Shown here in pieces: positions 56,085 through 64,000 of a DNA stretch of 64,000 nucleotides (position 1 is the stretch's first letter; the number at the start of each line of letters is the position of its first letter). Under the pieces are notes generated by a model that was given only the letters and a program-made list of their open reading frames with translations, was not told the origin of the DNA and made no database searches. Source of the DNA: Grimontia celer (lineage in GTDB: Bacteria > Pseudomonadota > Gammaproteobacteria > Enterobacterales > Vibrionaceae); NCBI RefSeq assembly GCF_900055185.1, contig NZ_FIZX01000002.1, positions 1,430,586 to 1,494,585 on the forward strand, written 5' to 3'. The position numbers and the translations under genes were made by a program.

Positions 56085-57299
56085 ATGGAAAAGAGCCCAT
56101 CGTTAGTCGGTGGCTCCTGCATTATCGCCAGTGTTTGTGTTGGCGCGGGAATGTTGGGGCTACCCAGTTCGGGAGCAGGCGCATGGACGGTTTGGTCAAT
56201 CCTCGCTATTTCAGTAACTATGATCGTGATGACTATTTCAGGCTGGATGCTTCTTGAGTCATTTAAACATTACGATTTAAAAGTGTCTTTTAATTCCGTC
56301 ACCAAAGATCTATTAGGTAACAAGGTTAATTTCTTTAATAATCTAACGGTGTATTTTGTGGGTGGCATTTTACTTTATGCCTATATCACTTCCTCTGGGT
56401 TAATTCTGCAAGAATTAACGGGAATGAGCAGCCAACTCGCTTCAATTCTGTTCGTTGCTGTGTTTTCTCTGTTCGTCTGGCATTCCACCCGGGCAGTCGA
56501 CCGAATTTCCGTCGTTCTTATTGCCTTTATGGTATTGAGCTTCGTCTTCGGCGTATCCGGCATGGCAATCAATGTGGATGTTGCAGTGCTGCTCGATGTC
56601 GCTAACCCCGAGCGCCAATATGCCCCTTATGCGATGGCGATGCTGCCAGTCGCCCTGACCTCCTTTGGCTATCATCATTCGGTCTCGTCAATGCGTGCTT
56701 ACTATGGTGAGGAAAGAAAGGCGAAATACGCCATTCTGGGCGGCACCATCATCGCGCTGGCACTTTATTGTTTTTGGCTCATCAGCATTTTTGGCAACCT
56801 GCCTCGCCACGAATTTGGCCCAGTCATTGAGCAAGGGGGAAACGTTGATGTTCTACTTAAACAACTTGATGGTGTGATTGCATCTGAGAGCATTTCAAAG
56901 GCGATTAATGCCTTTTCAATGGCCGCGATTTTGTCTTCTTTTATCGGTGTGGGTTTAGGTGTCTTTGACTTCCTGGCAGATTTTTTCAAATTCGACGACA
57001 CCAAAGCCGGCCGCACCAAGTGCTGGTTAGTGACTTTCCTGCCACCACTGGTGATGTCACTGTTGTTCCCGTTTGGATTTATTGTGGCAATTGGTTATGC
57101 AGGTGCGGCTGCGACGGTTTGGGCTTGTATTGTTCCCGCACTGTTAGCGATGAAATCCCGAACCCTTACAGGCGGAAACCAAGGTTTTATGGCTCCCGGT
57201 GGCAACGCCATGATTGGCGCCGTCATCATCTTCGGTGTCCTCACTGCACTGTTCCATTTCCTCGCTATGGCAGGCAAGCTGCCTTCTTTCATAGGTTAA
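56085..57299 (+). CDS. tnaB: Tryptophan permease TnaB (HAAAP family)
   Basis: The 404-residue protein has about eleven membrane helices and begins with the family motif GGSCIIASVCVGAGMLGLP. It is a proton-coupled aromatic amino acid transporter of the TnaB/Mtr/TyrP group; its position behind tnaA identifies it as the tryptophan importer of the operon. A weak AGAGAAA site precedes the ATG. Confidence 0.9.
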   Translation: MEKSPSLVGGSCIIASVCVGAGMLGLPSSGAGAWTVWSILAISVTMIVMTISGWMLLESFKHYDLKVSFNSVTKDLLGNKVNFFNNLTVYFVGGILLYAYITSSGLILQELTGMSSQLASILFVAVFSLFVWHSTRAVDRISVVLIAFMVLSFVFGVSGMAINVDVAVLLDVANPERQYAPYAMAMLPVALTSFGYHHSVSSMRAYYGEERKAKYAILGGTIIALALYCFWLISIFGNLPRHEFGPVIEQGGNVDVLLKQLDGVIASESISKAINAFSMAAILSSFIGVGLGVFDFLADFFKFDDTKAGRTKCWLVTFLPPLVMSLLFPFGFIVAIGYAGAAATVWACIVPALLAMKSRTLTGGNQGFMAPGGNAMIGAVIIFGVLTALFHFLAMAGKLPSFIG

Positions 57300-57313
57300 G
57301 CTACAGGAAGGGT

Positions 57314-57345
57314 AAACAAGGCCGATTACTCTGCCTTGTTTTTTT
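57314..57345. terminator. Terminator between tnaB and the convergent sensor kinase gene
   Basis: AAACAAGGC and GCCTTGTTT form a 9-base-pair stem followed by a run of T on the plus strand. The stop codon of the convergent kinase gene (57326) lies inside the loop, so the kinase mRNA forms the same hairpin. Confidence 0.8.
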
Positions 57346-58963
57346 CTGGTGGAGATGTGTTTTCATCTTTCGCCGTCACAGCACTGAAAGATGGCAGGGG
57401 CATTTGTGGTGCGGGCTTATCCCTTGTGGAAAGATGTATGTCACCGCCTGGTGCGCTCTCCTCAGTTTTCCCACTTTCTGCTTTCACTTTGGGATAACCA
57501 GAATCGATTGGCGGCATGTCATCCTCAAAGTTCATCGTCATCGGCACTGCCCTTATCTGCGCAGTTGACTGTGCGGCGACAGAAGACAGTTCAAAACATA
57601 CTCGGTACCTGAGCTCTTCTTTAGATTCGGACGAAGCTACCTTCAGTTGGCTCTGATGCAAACTCAGAATCGCGTCGACAATTTTGCTCCCCATACCAAG
57701 AGACCCGGCATCACTGGATTCATCAATGGCGTTCTCAATGCAGAAATTGACGTTACCCGCTTTCGCTTTGTTGGCATCCATCAGAATCGATGAGCGAACC
57801 GGGCTGTGGCGAATCGCGTTCTCCATTAAGTTATCGAAAACCCGGTTTATAAGCACCTCGTCAGCAATCACGATCAAAGGCTGAGGCACAGTAATCACCA
57901 AGTCCACTTGTTTCTTTTTAAGCTGAAGCTCAAACCGGTGGCGAACATCTTCAAATAACTCGCGTACATCTATTTCCCGGTAGGAAAGCACAATCTTCGC
58001 AGATGGCGACCTTGCGGCTTCAAGTTGGCTTTTGAGATGGGTTTGAAGACGCTGGGCGTTGTGATAAGCCGTGTCAATCATTCCACGTCCTTCATCATGT
58101 TGAATTCGCCACGTCTCAAGATAACCAAGAATATTTGCCAGCGGTGTTTTCAGGTCATGACTCAGTTGTACTAAGTACTCCCGCCTTTGCGCTTCTTGAA
58201 CCCGAAGTTGGATAAACTGTTGCTGTATCATCGCCATCATCCGCCGGTATTGGGTCGCAAGTTCCTGAAGCTCAGGCGAGTGCACGTTCAGTGGTGGAGA
58301 AACTCGAAACTCGGATTTGGCTGACTGCTCAATCTGCTTCACCATCAATTGGCCTGGTGTGATAATACGGCGATAAACCATTCGATAAACCACCAGAGCG
58401 AACAACAAAATCGCCACCAGCGCCGCCGCAACAACAGGTGCGTATTGCAACAGACTCTCCATGTCTGCAAACGCGTTATAGCCCTGACTACCGATTAGCA
58501 CATATAGATACCCTGCGACTTGCCCGTCTGCATCGATTTGCGCTGCTGAAAAAACTTTCTCTCCGCTTTGAGATAGTGGATCTTGGCCAAGAACAGGAAA
58601 AGGCTCCCCCCGAAGAAACTGCTTGATAGGCTCTACGTCTACCTGCAAACGAAGAACATCTTCTTTTGGGGGACCAGAAGTAGTGATATTGCCTTGTGGA
58701 TCCAGAAAGTAGATCTCAAAATCTGGCCCAAGCAACATCAGGGTATGAAAGATGGAAGACAGGGCTTCTGGGCTGTAGTCATCCCCTACCATCAAGGGAT
58801 TATCATCCCTCATGTGCATCGCGAGATCTTTGTGAAGTGCCTGACGCGACCGCAATTCATTTTGCTGCCATACGGATACACTCAGCGCTGTTAAAAGCGC
58901 AGCGCTGCACAAAAACCAGATTAAGGTGAATAACAGCAGACGGTTTTTAAACGCCAATATCAA
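57326..58963 (-). CDS. Sensor histidine kinase
   Basis: The 545-residue membrane kinase has a membrane helix at about 7-30, a periplasmic sensor of about 135 residues, a second helix at about 168-192, a linker, a HisKA domain with H269 in QLSHDLKTPLANILGY and an ATPase domain with N box LMENAIRHSP. The usual DxGxG and GLGLxIV glycine boxes are only vaguely present (SLGMGSKIVDAIL), and about 95 residues of Pro/Ser-rich low-complexity sequence follow. It acts with the response regulator encoded 18 bases upstream. Its signal is unknown; the adjacent betaine-type transporter suggests osmotic or nutrient sensing. Confidence 0.85.
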   Translation of the reverse strand: MILAFKNRLLLFTLIWFLCSAALLTALSVSVWQQNELRSRQALHKDLAMHMRDDNPLMVGDDYSPEALSSIFHTLMLLGPDFEIYFLDPQGNITTSGPPKEDVLRLQVDVEPIKQFLRGEPFPVLGQDPLSQSGEKVFSAAQIDADGQVAGYLYVLIGSQGYNAFADMESLLQYAPVVAAALVAILLFALVVYRMVYRRIITPGQLMVKQIEQSAKSEFRVSPPLNVHSPELQELATQYRRMMAMIQQQFIQLRVQEAQRREYLVQLSHDLKTPLANILGYLETWRIQHDEGRGMIDTAYHNAQRLQTHLKSQLEAARSPSAKIVLSYREIDVRELFEDVRHRFELQLKKKQVDLVITVPQPLIVIADEVLINRVFDNLMENAIRHSPVRSSILMDANKAKAGNVNFCIENAIDESSDAGSLGMGSKIVDAILSLHQSQLKVASSESKEELRYRVCFELSSVAAQSTAQIRAVPMTMNFEDDMPPIDSGYPKVKAESGKTEESAPGGDIHLSTRDKPAPQMPLPSFSAVTAKDENTSPPEKNKAE

Positions 58964-58981
58964 CCTCCCACTCTTTCCGTA

Positions 58982-59758
58982 CTAGAGACTGGCACGCTGA
59001 AGCATTGCGGGATCGGATGCTTCGCGGAATTTGTAGCCCACTCCCCATACCGTATGAATGTACTTAGGCGCAGCGGGATTGCTCTCTAACTTGCTGCGCA
59101 GCCGATTGATAGCGCAGCACACTGTATGACGGTAACCGTCATAGTCGGTGTTCCAAACCCGACTCAGCAACTCATCTTTACTGAACACGCGATCAGGGCG
59201 TTTAGCCAGACAGCACAGCAAGGAGAATTCCGTGGGTGTCAGGTCGATTTCACGACCTTCTAATTTGACGCTGTGGGTTTCAGGACAGATTTCGAGGTGT
59301 TGGAAAAGCAGCGCTGTTGAATGCTCACTGCTCATTTCACAACTGTCAGACTTCAATTCTTTTACCGCTCCTGCCTGCCACTGGCTGTGAACGGAAACAC
59401 GGCGCATCAGAGCACGGACTCTAGCCTGGAATTCAATCACACTGAACGGTTTGGCAAGGTAATCATCTGCTCCCGCCTCAAAACCTTCCACCATGTCTGA
59501 CTCAGAATCCAATGCCGTCAGCATGAGCACAGGAATACCGTTTTCCTGCTGGCGAAGAAACTCACAGAAGGTTTTTCCATCACCGTCATCCAGACCTCTA
59601 TCCAAAACAACAGCGGCGATGTTTTCATTTGCCAACGCACGATATCCGTCCTCCAAAGAGGTGCCTTTAACTACATCAAAGCCCATCACCTTGAGATGCA
59701 GGGCAATAAGGCCTGCGATATCAGCATCATCTTCCAGAACCAAAACAGATTGTTGCAT
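58982..59758 (-). CDS. OmpR-family response regulator
   Basis: The 258-residue protein has a receiver domain (phosphoacceptor D53 in AAVVLDRGL, acidic pair EDD at 9-11, K in DDYLAKPFS) and a C-terminal winged helix DNA-binding domain (LTPTEFSLLCCLAKRPDRVFSKDELLSRVW). The ATG at 59758 is preferred: GGAG lies 6 bases upstream and the product then starts MQQSVLVLEDD like the family. A longer frame reaches 59917 but its extra 53 residues match no domain. It is co-transcribed with the kinase. Confidence 0.9.
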   Translation of the reverse strand: MQQSVLVLEDDADIAGLIALHLKVMGFDVVKGTSLEDGYRALANENIAAVVLDRGLDDGDGKTFCEFLRQQENGIPVLMLTALDSESDMVEGFEAGADDYLAKPFSVIEFQARVRALMRRVSVHSQWQAGAVKELKSDSCEMSSEHSTALLFQHLEICPETHSVKLEGREIDLTPTEFSLLCCLAKRPDRVFSKDELLSRVWNTDYDGYRHTVCCAINRLRSKLESNPAAPKYIHTVWGVGYKFREASDPAMLQRASL

Positions 59759-60180
59759 AGGGAACTCCCACTCTTTGGCAATCATCACTCCCAATGAACC
59801 TAGAATAGGCAGATAAATTTCACGATATTCGTTGAAAATCCGATAACACTCGCACATTTCTTCAATCTGAACACTCATTCTTACATTTCTTACATCAGGC
59901 TCTTTTGGTACTGACATTTACACATTCAAATCATCAAGTTATCGCATTTCCAAACCAGCTTTACCTAACGAAAAATCCTTAGAACGCGAACGAATTGACA
60001 CTAAATAGGTAACAGCACTAAAGAATTTTTGATACAAACTTGTTATGATTAATTTCATTGCATTCATATTTTTCAGTTATTTAAACCAAGAAAGGATAAG
60101 TAACGTAGTGCAATATCACTCAGGTAAATGATTAGAGCTATATTCATTTATCATGTCATTTAAAATGAGAGGGAACTTCC
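59759..60180. other. Divergent control region between the two-component and transporter genes
   Basis: These 422 bases carry promoters for both directions. A frame in line with the response regulator runs upstream to 59917 but looks non-coding. A strong GAGAGGGA ribosome site stands before 60181. No operator palindrome stands out. Confidence 0.45.
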
Positions 60181-61173
60181 ATGAAAAAACTTTTAGCCTC
60201 GTCCTGCCTGCTGCTTTCAGCTATGCCAATGAGCAGCTTTGCGGCAGAGTGCGGCAAAGTCACCATCGCAGATATGAACTGGAACTCCGCAAGCCTCATC
60301 GCTAATGTTGACCGCATCATTCTTGCTGAAGGCTATGACTGTGACGCAGAGCTGGTTCCTGGCGACACTATGCCAACCGGCACTTCAATGATCGAAAAAG
60401 GCGAACCAGATATCGCACCTGAATTTTGGAGTAACTCCCTGAAAGCCGCGCTTGATCGCGGTGTTGAGGAAGGCCGACTCCGTTTCGCGGGTGCCGTACT
60501 TTCTGACGGTGGTGAAGAAGGTTTTTGGGTACCTAAGTATCTGGTAGAAAAAGATCCTAGCCTTGGAACTATCGAAGGTGTGATTGCGAACCGCGAATTG
60601 TTTGAACATCCAGAAGATCCATCAAAATCCGCATTCTATGGCTGCCCTGCTGGCTGGAACTGTCAAATTTCATCTGGCAACCTGTTCAATGCAATGGGTC
60701 TGGAAGACAAAGGTTTTGAACTGATTGACCCGGGTTCAGGCGCTGGTCTGTCTGGCTCAATCGCGAAAGCGTACGAGCGTGGTGAAGGTTGGTTTGGTTA
60801 CTACTGGGCACCAACTGCGGTACTCGGTAAATACGAAATGGTGAAAGTTGACTTCGGTTCAGGCATTGATGAAGACCACTTTAAAACCTGTACCACCAAT
60901 GCAGACTGTCTTGAGCCAAAAGTGACCATGTACCCACCATCAGCGGTAGATACGGTGATCACAGAGAGCTTCGCACAAAACTCTCCAGAAGCGGTTAGCT
61001 ACCTGTCTAATCGTTCATTCACCAACGCACAGCTGAACAGCCTCCTTGCATGGATGGAAGACAACCAAGCCGACGGTGAAATTGCTGCGATGCATTTCCT
61101 GGAAAACCATGAAGACATCTGGGGCGCATGGGTAACACCTGAAGTGGCGAAGAAAATTAAAGCGTCACTGTAA
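60181..61173 (+). CDS. Glycine betaine/proline-type ABC transporter substrate-binding protein
   Basis: The 330-residue periplasmic protein (signal peptide ending SSFAA-E) has the OpuAC/ProX fold: VTIADMNWNSASLIANVDRI, EPDIAPEFWSNS, and GYYWAPTAVLGKY. The aromatic residues W and Y in these segments are those that usually form the quaternary amine cage. It should bind glycine betaine, choline, proline or a related compound. A terminator after it and a 166-base gap separate it from the permease gene, giving more binding protein than transporter. Confidence 0.88.
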   Translation: MKKLLASSCLLLSAMPMSSFAAECGKVTIADMNWNSASLIANVDRIILAEGYDCDAELVPGDTMPTGTSMIEKGEPDIAPEFWSNSLKAALDRGVEEGRLRFAGAVLSDGGEEGFWVPKYLVEKDPSLGTIEGVIANRELFEHPEDPSKSAFYGCPAGWNCQISSGNLFNAMGLEDKGFELIDPGSGAGLSGSIAKAYERGEGWFGYYWAPTAVLGKYEMVKVDFGSGIDEDHFKTCTTNADCLEPKVTMYPPSAVDTVITESFAQNSPEAVSYLSNRSFTNAQLNSLLAWMEDNQADGEIAAMHFLENHEDIWGAWVTPEVAKKIKASL

Positions 61174-61187
61174 TCGCTATAAATGCT

Positions 61188-61219
61188 TTGCGGGCTGGCT
61201 TTTCAGCCCGCAATTTTTT
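61188..61219 (+). terminator. Intra-operon terminator after the binding-protein gene
   Basis: TTGCGGGCTG and CAGCCCGCAA form a perfect 10-base-pair stem followed by six T, 15 bases after the stop codon. Confidence 0.88.
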
Positions 61220-61339
61220 GCGACAACCAAATCTAAAACGCGACGTATCGTTTGGCTCTCTACATACGTCAGCGCTTTCCCACCCAAGGTGGGTATATAG
61301 TTTCTAATATTCTAAAGACGCAGAGGACGCTGTACTGTT

Positions 61340-62239
61340 ATGGCAGACAATTCTTGGCTGACAGAATTTCCGGAGATGTCACGCTCCGACCTTCTGACGA
61401 TTCGTAAAACACTTGATGGCGCCTATCGCGAATTTTCGCGAAACTACGGTGAAACCATCGAATCTTTCTTTGACCCGCTGCTCCAATTTCTCATCTGGTT
61501 TGAAAAGCTTCTTCTCGGCACCCCTTGGTGGCTGATGATCGCCATTCTCGCGGGTGTTTCTTACATGGCGAGCCGTTCCTGGAAGCTTGCTGTTGCTGTT
61601 ATTTTTTCTTTCCTCGCTATCGGATATTTCGGTATGTGGGAAGACACCATGCGCACCATGAGCATCATATTGGTGTGTACCATGCTCGCCATATTCCTTG
61701 GCATTCCTATCGGTATCGCAATGGCACGCTCAAACCGCGTGCAATCCATGGTCACACCACTGCTTGATGTCATGCAGACCATGCCAGCCTTCGTTTATCT
61801 GATCCCTGTTGTGATGCTACTGGGCATCGGTAAAATCCCTGGCGTGATTGCCGTGGTTATCTACGCTATCCCACCTGTAATCCGTTTGACCAACCTTGGT
61901 ATCAGACTGGTGGACAAAGAAGTGCTTGAAGCCGCCACTGCATACGGCGCAAGCCCCATGCAACGACTGTTCGGTGTTCAGTTACCTCTAGCAATGCCAA
62001 CCATCATGGCAGGTATCAACCAAACCATCATGATGGCACTGGCAATGGTGGTTATCGCTTCAATGATCGGCGTTAAAGGCCTCGGCCAGCCGGTACTGAA
62101 GTCAATCACCAACCAATACTTCACATTGGGTCTGATTAACGGCCTCGCGATTGTCGCACTGGCAATCATCTTTGACCGCGTATCTCAAAGCTACGCAAAA
62201 CGTTCACAGCAGCACCTGAGCGGAGGCCACAATGAGTAA
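61340..62239 (+). CDS. Glycine betaine/proline-type ABC transporter permease (ProW-like)
   Basis: The 299-residue protein has an N-terminal cytoplasmic stretch and about six to seven membrane helices. The segment EAATAYGASPMQRLFGVQLPLAMPTIMAGINQ holds the EAA loop that contacts the ATPase; only its parts EAATAYGAS and QLPLAMPTI need be noted. It pairs with the binding protein upstream and overlaps the ATPase gene by 8 bases. Confidence 0.9.
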   Translation: MADNSWLTEFPEMSRSDLLTIRKTLDGAYREFSRNYGETIESFFDPLLQFLIWFEKLLLGTPWWLMIAILAGVSYMASRSWKLAVAVIFSFLAIGYFGMWEDTMRTMSIILVCTMLAIFLGIPIGIAMARSNRVQSMVTPLLDVMQTMPAFVYLIPVVMLLGIGKIPGVIAVVIYAIPPVIRLTNLGIRLVDKEVLEAATAYGASPMQRLFGVQLPLAMPTIMAGINQTIMMALAMVVIASMIGVKGLGQPVLKSITNQYFTLGLINGLAIVALAIIFDRVSQSYAKRSQQHLSGGHNE

Positions 62240-63488
62240 TACTGAAAACAGCACACCGCTGATCCAGATTAAAGGCCTCTACAAGATCTTCGGTAACACC
62301 CCACAAAAGGTGTTGCCGGACGTAAAAGCAGGTAAATCCAAAGACGATATTCTTGCCGCGACGGGCCATACGGTGGGTCTTCAGGACATCAACCTTGATA
62401 TCGCGCGCGGCGAAATTTTCGTGATTATGGGGCTTTCCGGCTCAGGCAAGTCCACCATGATTCGACACTTCAACCGTTTGATTGAGCCAACTGAAGGCCA
62501 AATCATCGTTGAGGGCGAAGACGTCATGAAGCTGGACGAGAAAGGCTTACAGAATTTTCGACGCCATAAAATGTCGATGGTTTTCCAGCGCTTTGGCTTG
62601 ATGCCTCACCGCACTGTTCTGCAAAACGTCGCTTACGGCTTGCAGGTGCAAGGTGTCGATAAATCCGAGCGTGAAAAGAAAGCCACTGACTGGCTAGACA
62701 CTGTTGGCCTTGGCGGATATGAAAAACAGTACCCGTCGCAATTGTCAGGTGGTCAGCAACAACGTGTTGGTCTGGCCCGCGCACTGTGTACCGATGCTGA
62801 AATCCTGCTGATGGATGAAGCTTTCTCGGCACTCGATCCCCTGATTCGAAGTGAAATGCAGGACCAGTTGATTGGCCTGCAGGAGAAGCTGCACAAAACC
62901 ATCATCTTCATCACCCATGATTTGGACGAAGCACTGCGCCTCGGTGACCGCATTGCCATTCTTCGCGATGGTAAGCTCGTTCAGCAAGGCCGTCCGGTTG
63001 ATATTCTGCTTAACCCAGCTGACGACTATGTCGAAGCCTTTGTTAAAGACGTTAACCGTGCACGTGCACTCACCGTTGATACGGTGATGAAACCGCAAAG
63101 TCTGCGTATTAGCGCTGAAACTATTGGTGAAGCGCTGGCAGAAATGCGCAAGGCCAAAGCGGAACACGGTTATTACGTGAATGATGACGGTTACCAAGGT
63201 GCACTGAGCATTGAGAAACTGGAATCGGTAGATTCGGCCCGCCACGGTGACGCTATTGATGAAGCCGTTCTTGAAGAAGTTCCAGGCATCCAAAGTGATG
63301 CACTGATTGAAGCTGTCATTCCAGACACGCTAGAGCACGAATTGCCATTGCCAGTTCTGGATCAAGATGGTGAGCTTCAAGGTGAGCTTTCTCGTGCAAA
63401 TCTGGTGGAAGTACTGTCCGATCAGTCTTCTAACGGTGCGGAGGATGAAGAGCCAGAGGCAAAAAAGCCTGAGGCGGCATCCGCCTAA
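62232..63488 (+). CDS. Glycine betaine/proline-type ABC transporter ATPase (ProV-like)
   Basis: The 418-residue protein has an N-terminal extension and an ATPase domain with Walker A GLSGSGKST, signature LSGGQQQRVGLARAL and Walker B ILLMDEAFSALD. Its C-terminal part (from about residue 275) is CBS-like, as in osmoregulated ProV/OpuAA, and ends with an acidic, Ala/Lys-rich tail. CBS regions sense ionic strength in this family. Confidence 0.92.
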   Translation: MSNTENSTPLIQIKGLYKIFGNTPQKVLPDVKAGKSKDDILAATGHTVGLQDINLDIARGEIFVIMGLSGSGKSTMIRHFNRLIEPTEGQIIVEGEDVMKLDEKGLQNFRRHKMSMVFQRFGLMPHRTVLQNVAYGLQVQGVDKSEREKKATDWLDTVGLGGYEKQYPSQLSGGQQQRVGLARALCTDAEILLMDEAFSALDPLIRSEMQDQLIGLQEKLHKTIIFITHDLDEALRLGDRIAILRDGKLVQQGRPVDILLNPADDYVEAFVKDVNRARALTVDTVMKPQSLRISAETIGEALAEMRKAKAEHGYYVNDDGYQGALSIEKLESVDSARHGDAIDEAVLEEVPGIQSDALIEAVIPDTLEHELPLPVLDQDGELQGELSRANLVEVLSDQSSNGAEDEEPEAKKPEAASA

Positions 63489-63510
63489 CTTATTCTCTTT
63501 CCCACCTAAA

Positions 63511-63540
63511 AAGCGCTTCAATTTGAAGCGCTTTTTTTTA
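63511..63540 (+). terminator. Rho-independent terminator after the transporter operon
   Basis: AAAGCGCTTC and GAAGCGCTTT form a perfect 10-base-pair stem with an AATT loop and a run of eight T. Confidence 0.92.
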
Positions 63541-63634
63541 TTCCAGCACGTGTCTACTATTCAACATATCAACCTCTGTCCCACGGCAGACTTCGCTATA
63601 CTAGAGGAATATTTATCATTCCTGAGACGGTATC

Positions 63635-64000
63635 GTGTTCGCAACCAATAGCAAAAGCTCATACGCACACAGCGCCTTCGGCCTAAAGCTAGCGACGATA
63701 AACCTGTTCAACTTTATCGAGCCGCCGGGTGCATTTTACGAGTTCAGCAACATCTACAGCGAAGACCAATGGCGGCAAAAACGTGCTTGGTTAAACCGTT
63801 ACATTGGCAGCTACCAACCTGACATTATTGCCTTTCAGGAAGTGTTCAGTGCGTCCGCGCTCAAGTCGTTGCTCGAACCGCTGGGTTATCGGTTCTTTGC
63901 TGTTGTCGATGAGCCGGAGCCGCTTGAGGAATATATCTACAAAAGCCCAGTTGTTTGCCTGGCGTCCCGCTACCCAATTTTAAGTGCCCTTCCTTTGCAA
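63635..64000 (+). CDS. Endonuclease/exonuclease/phosphatase-fold protein, 5' part
   Basis: A GTG start at 63635 opens a frame that runs off the right edge after 122 residues. KLATINLFNFIEPPG and YQPDIIAFQEVFS hold the metal-binding Asn and Glu of the EEP (DNase I-like) superfamily, and LASRYPI is the next typical strand. It has no signal peptide. No in-frame ATG lies between the upstream stop at 63623 and the GTG. It starts about 95 bases after the transporter terminator. Substrate (nucleic acid, phospholipid or phosphoinositide-like) cannot be told. Confidence 0.75.
   Translation, partial: MFATNSKSSYAHSAFGLKLATINLFNFIEPPGAFYEFSNIYSEDQWRQKRAWLNRYIGSYQPDIIAFQEVFSASALKSLLEPLGYRFFAVVDEPEPLEEYIYKSPVVCLASRYPILSALPLQ

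Noticed and set aside
59759-59917. Longer N-terminus for the response regulator
   Set aside because: The extra 53 residues match no domain, and a good GGAG site stands before the ATG at 59758 where the receiver domain begins.

Overview
The window looks like chromosomal DNA of a marine gammaproteobacterium of the Vibrionaceae, possibly near Grimontia, Enterovibrio or Photobacterium. This is inference: it rests on a tnaC-tnaA-tnaB cluster with a vibrio-style leader peptide, a complete rbsDACBKR operon with RbsR-type operators, a LexA box of gammaproteobacterial type, marine beta-glucan degradation genes and a medium GC content. No rRNA, tRNA or CRISPR array was found.

Region 1 (1-5122, minus strand) is one operon for the membrane core of a type III export apparatus: two TPR proteins, then SctS, SctT, SctU and a truncated SctV that runs off the left edge. 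SctR is not beside SctS, and several motifs are closer to the flagellar paralogues than is usual for an injectisome. Region 2 (5123-24739) holds the remnant of a RAYT-type transposase and an 18 kb gene for a 6003-residue YD-repeat protein. That protein has a long helical insertion, a LysM domain and a C-terminal HNH-like nuclease tip, and its gene abuts a SUKH/SMI1-type immunity gene: a polymorphic toxin-immunity pair of extreme size.

Region 3 (24955-35475) is a beta-1,3-glucan (laminarin-type) locus: a 2240-residue GH17 lipoprotein with many carbohydrate-binding-like modules joined by Thr-Asp-Gly-Gly linkers, a LamB-like porin and a GH16 lipoprotein. The divergent GH17 and porin genes each carry a GAAAGCGCTTTC palindrome, which points to one LacI-family regulator encoded elsewhere. 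Region 4 (35621-40984) is mixed: a YebC/YeeN regulator, hypothetical proteins, a Tat-exported agmatine-deiminase-like enzyme, a LysR regulator, a tandem SnoaL-like protein and a small basic protein behind a perfect LexA box.

Region 5 (40986-47996, minus strand) is the ribose operon rbsD-A-C-B-K-R followed directly by a patatin-like phospholipase gene, controlled by twin RbsR palindromes. Region 6 (48526-53980) holds an NhaC-type antiporter and a three-gene unit (stand-alone adenylation enzyme, six-helix membrane flavoreductase-like protein, enoyl-CoA hydratase) whose architecture recalls the fungal TmpL fusion; its chemistry is unknown. Region 7 (54046-57345) is the tryptophan catabolic tna operon with its TnaC leader and two copies of a short dispersed repeat.

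Region 8 (57326-63540) has a two-component system transcribed away from a glycine betaine/proline-type ABC transporter (binding protein, permease, ATPase). The right edge cuts an endonuclease/exonuclease/phosphatase-fold gene.
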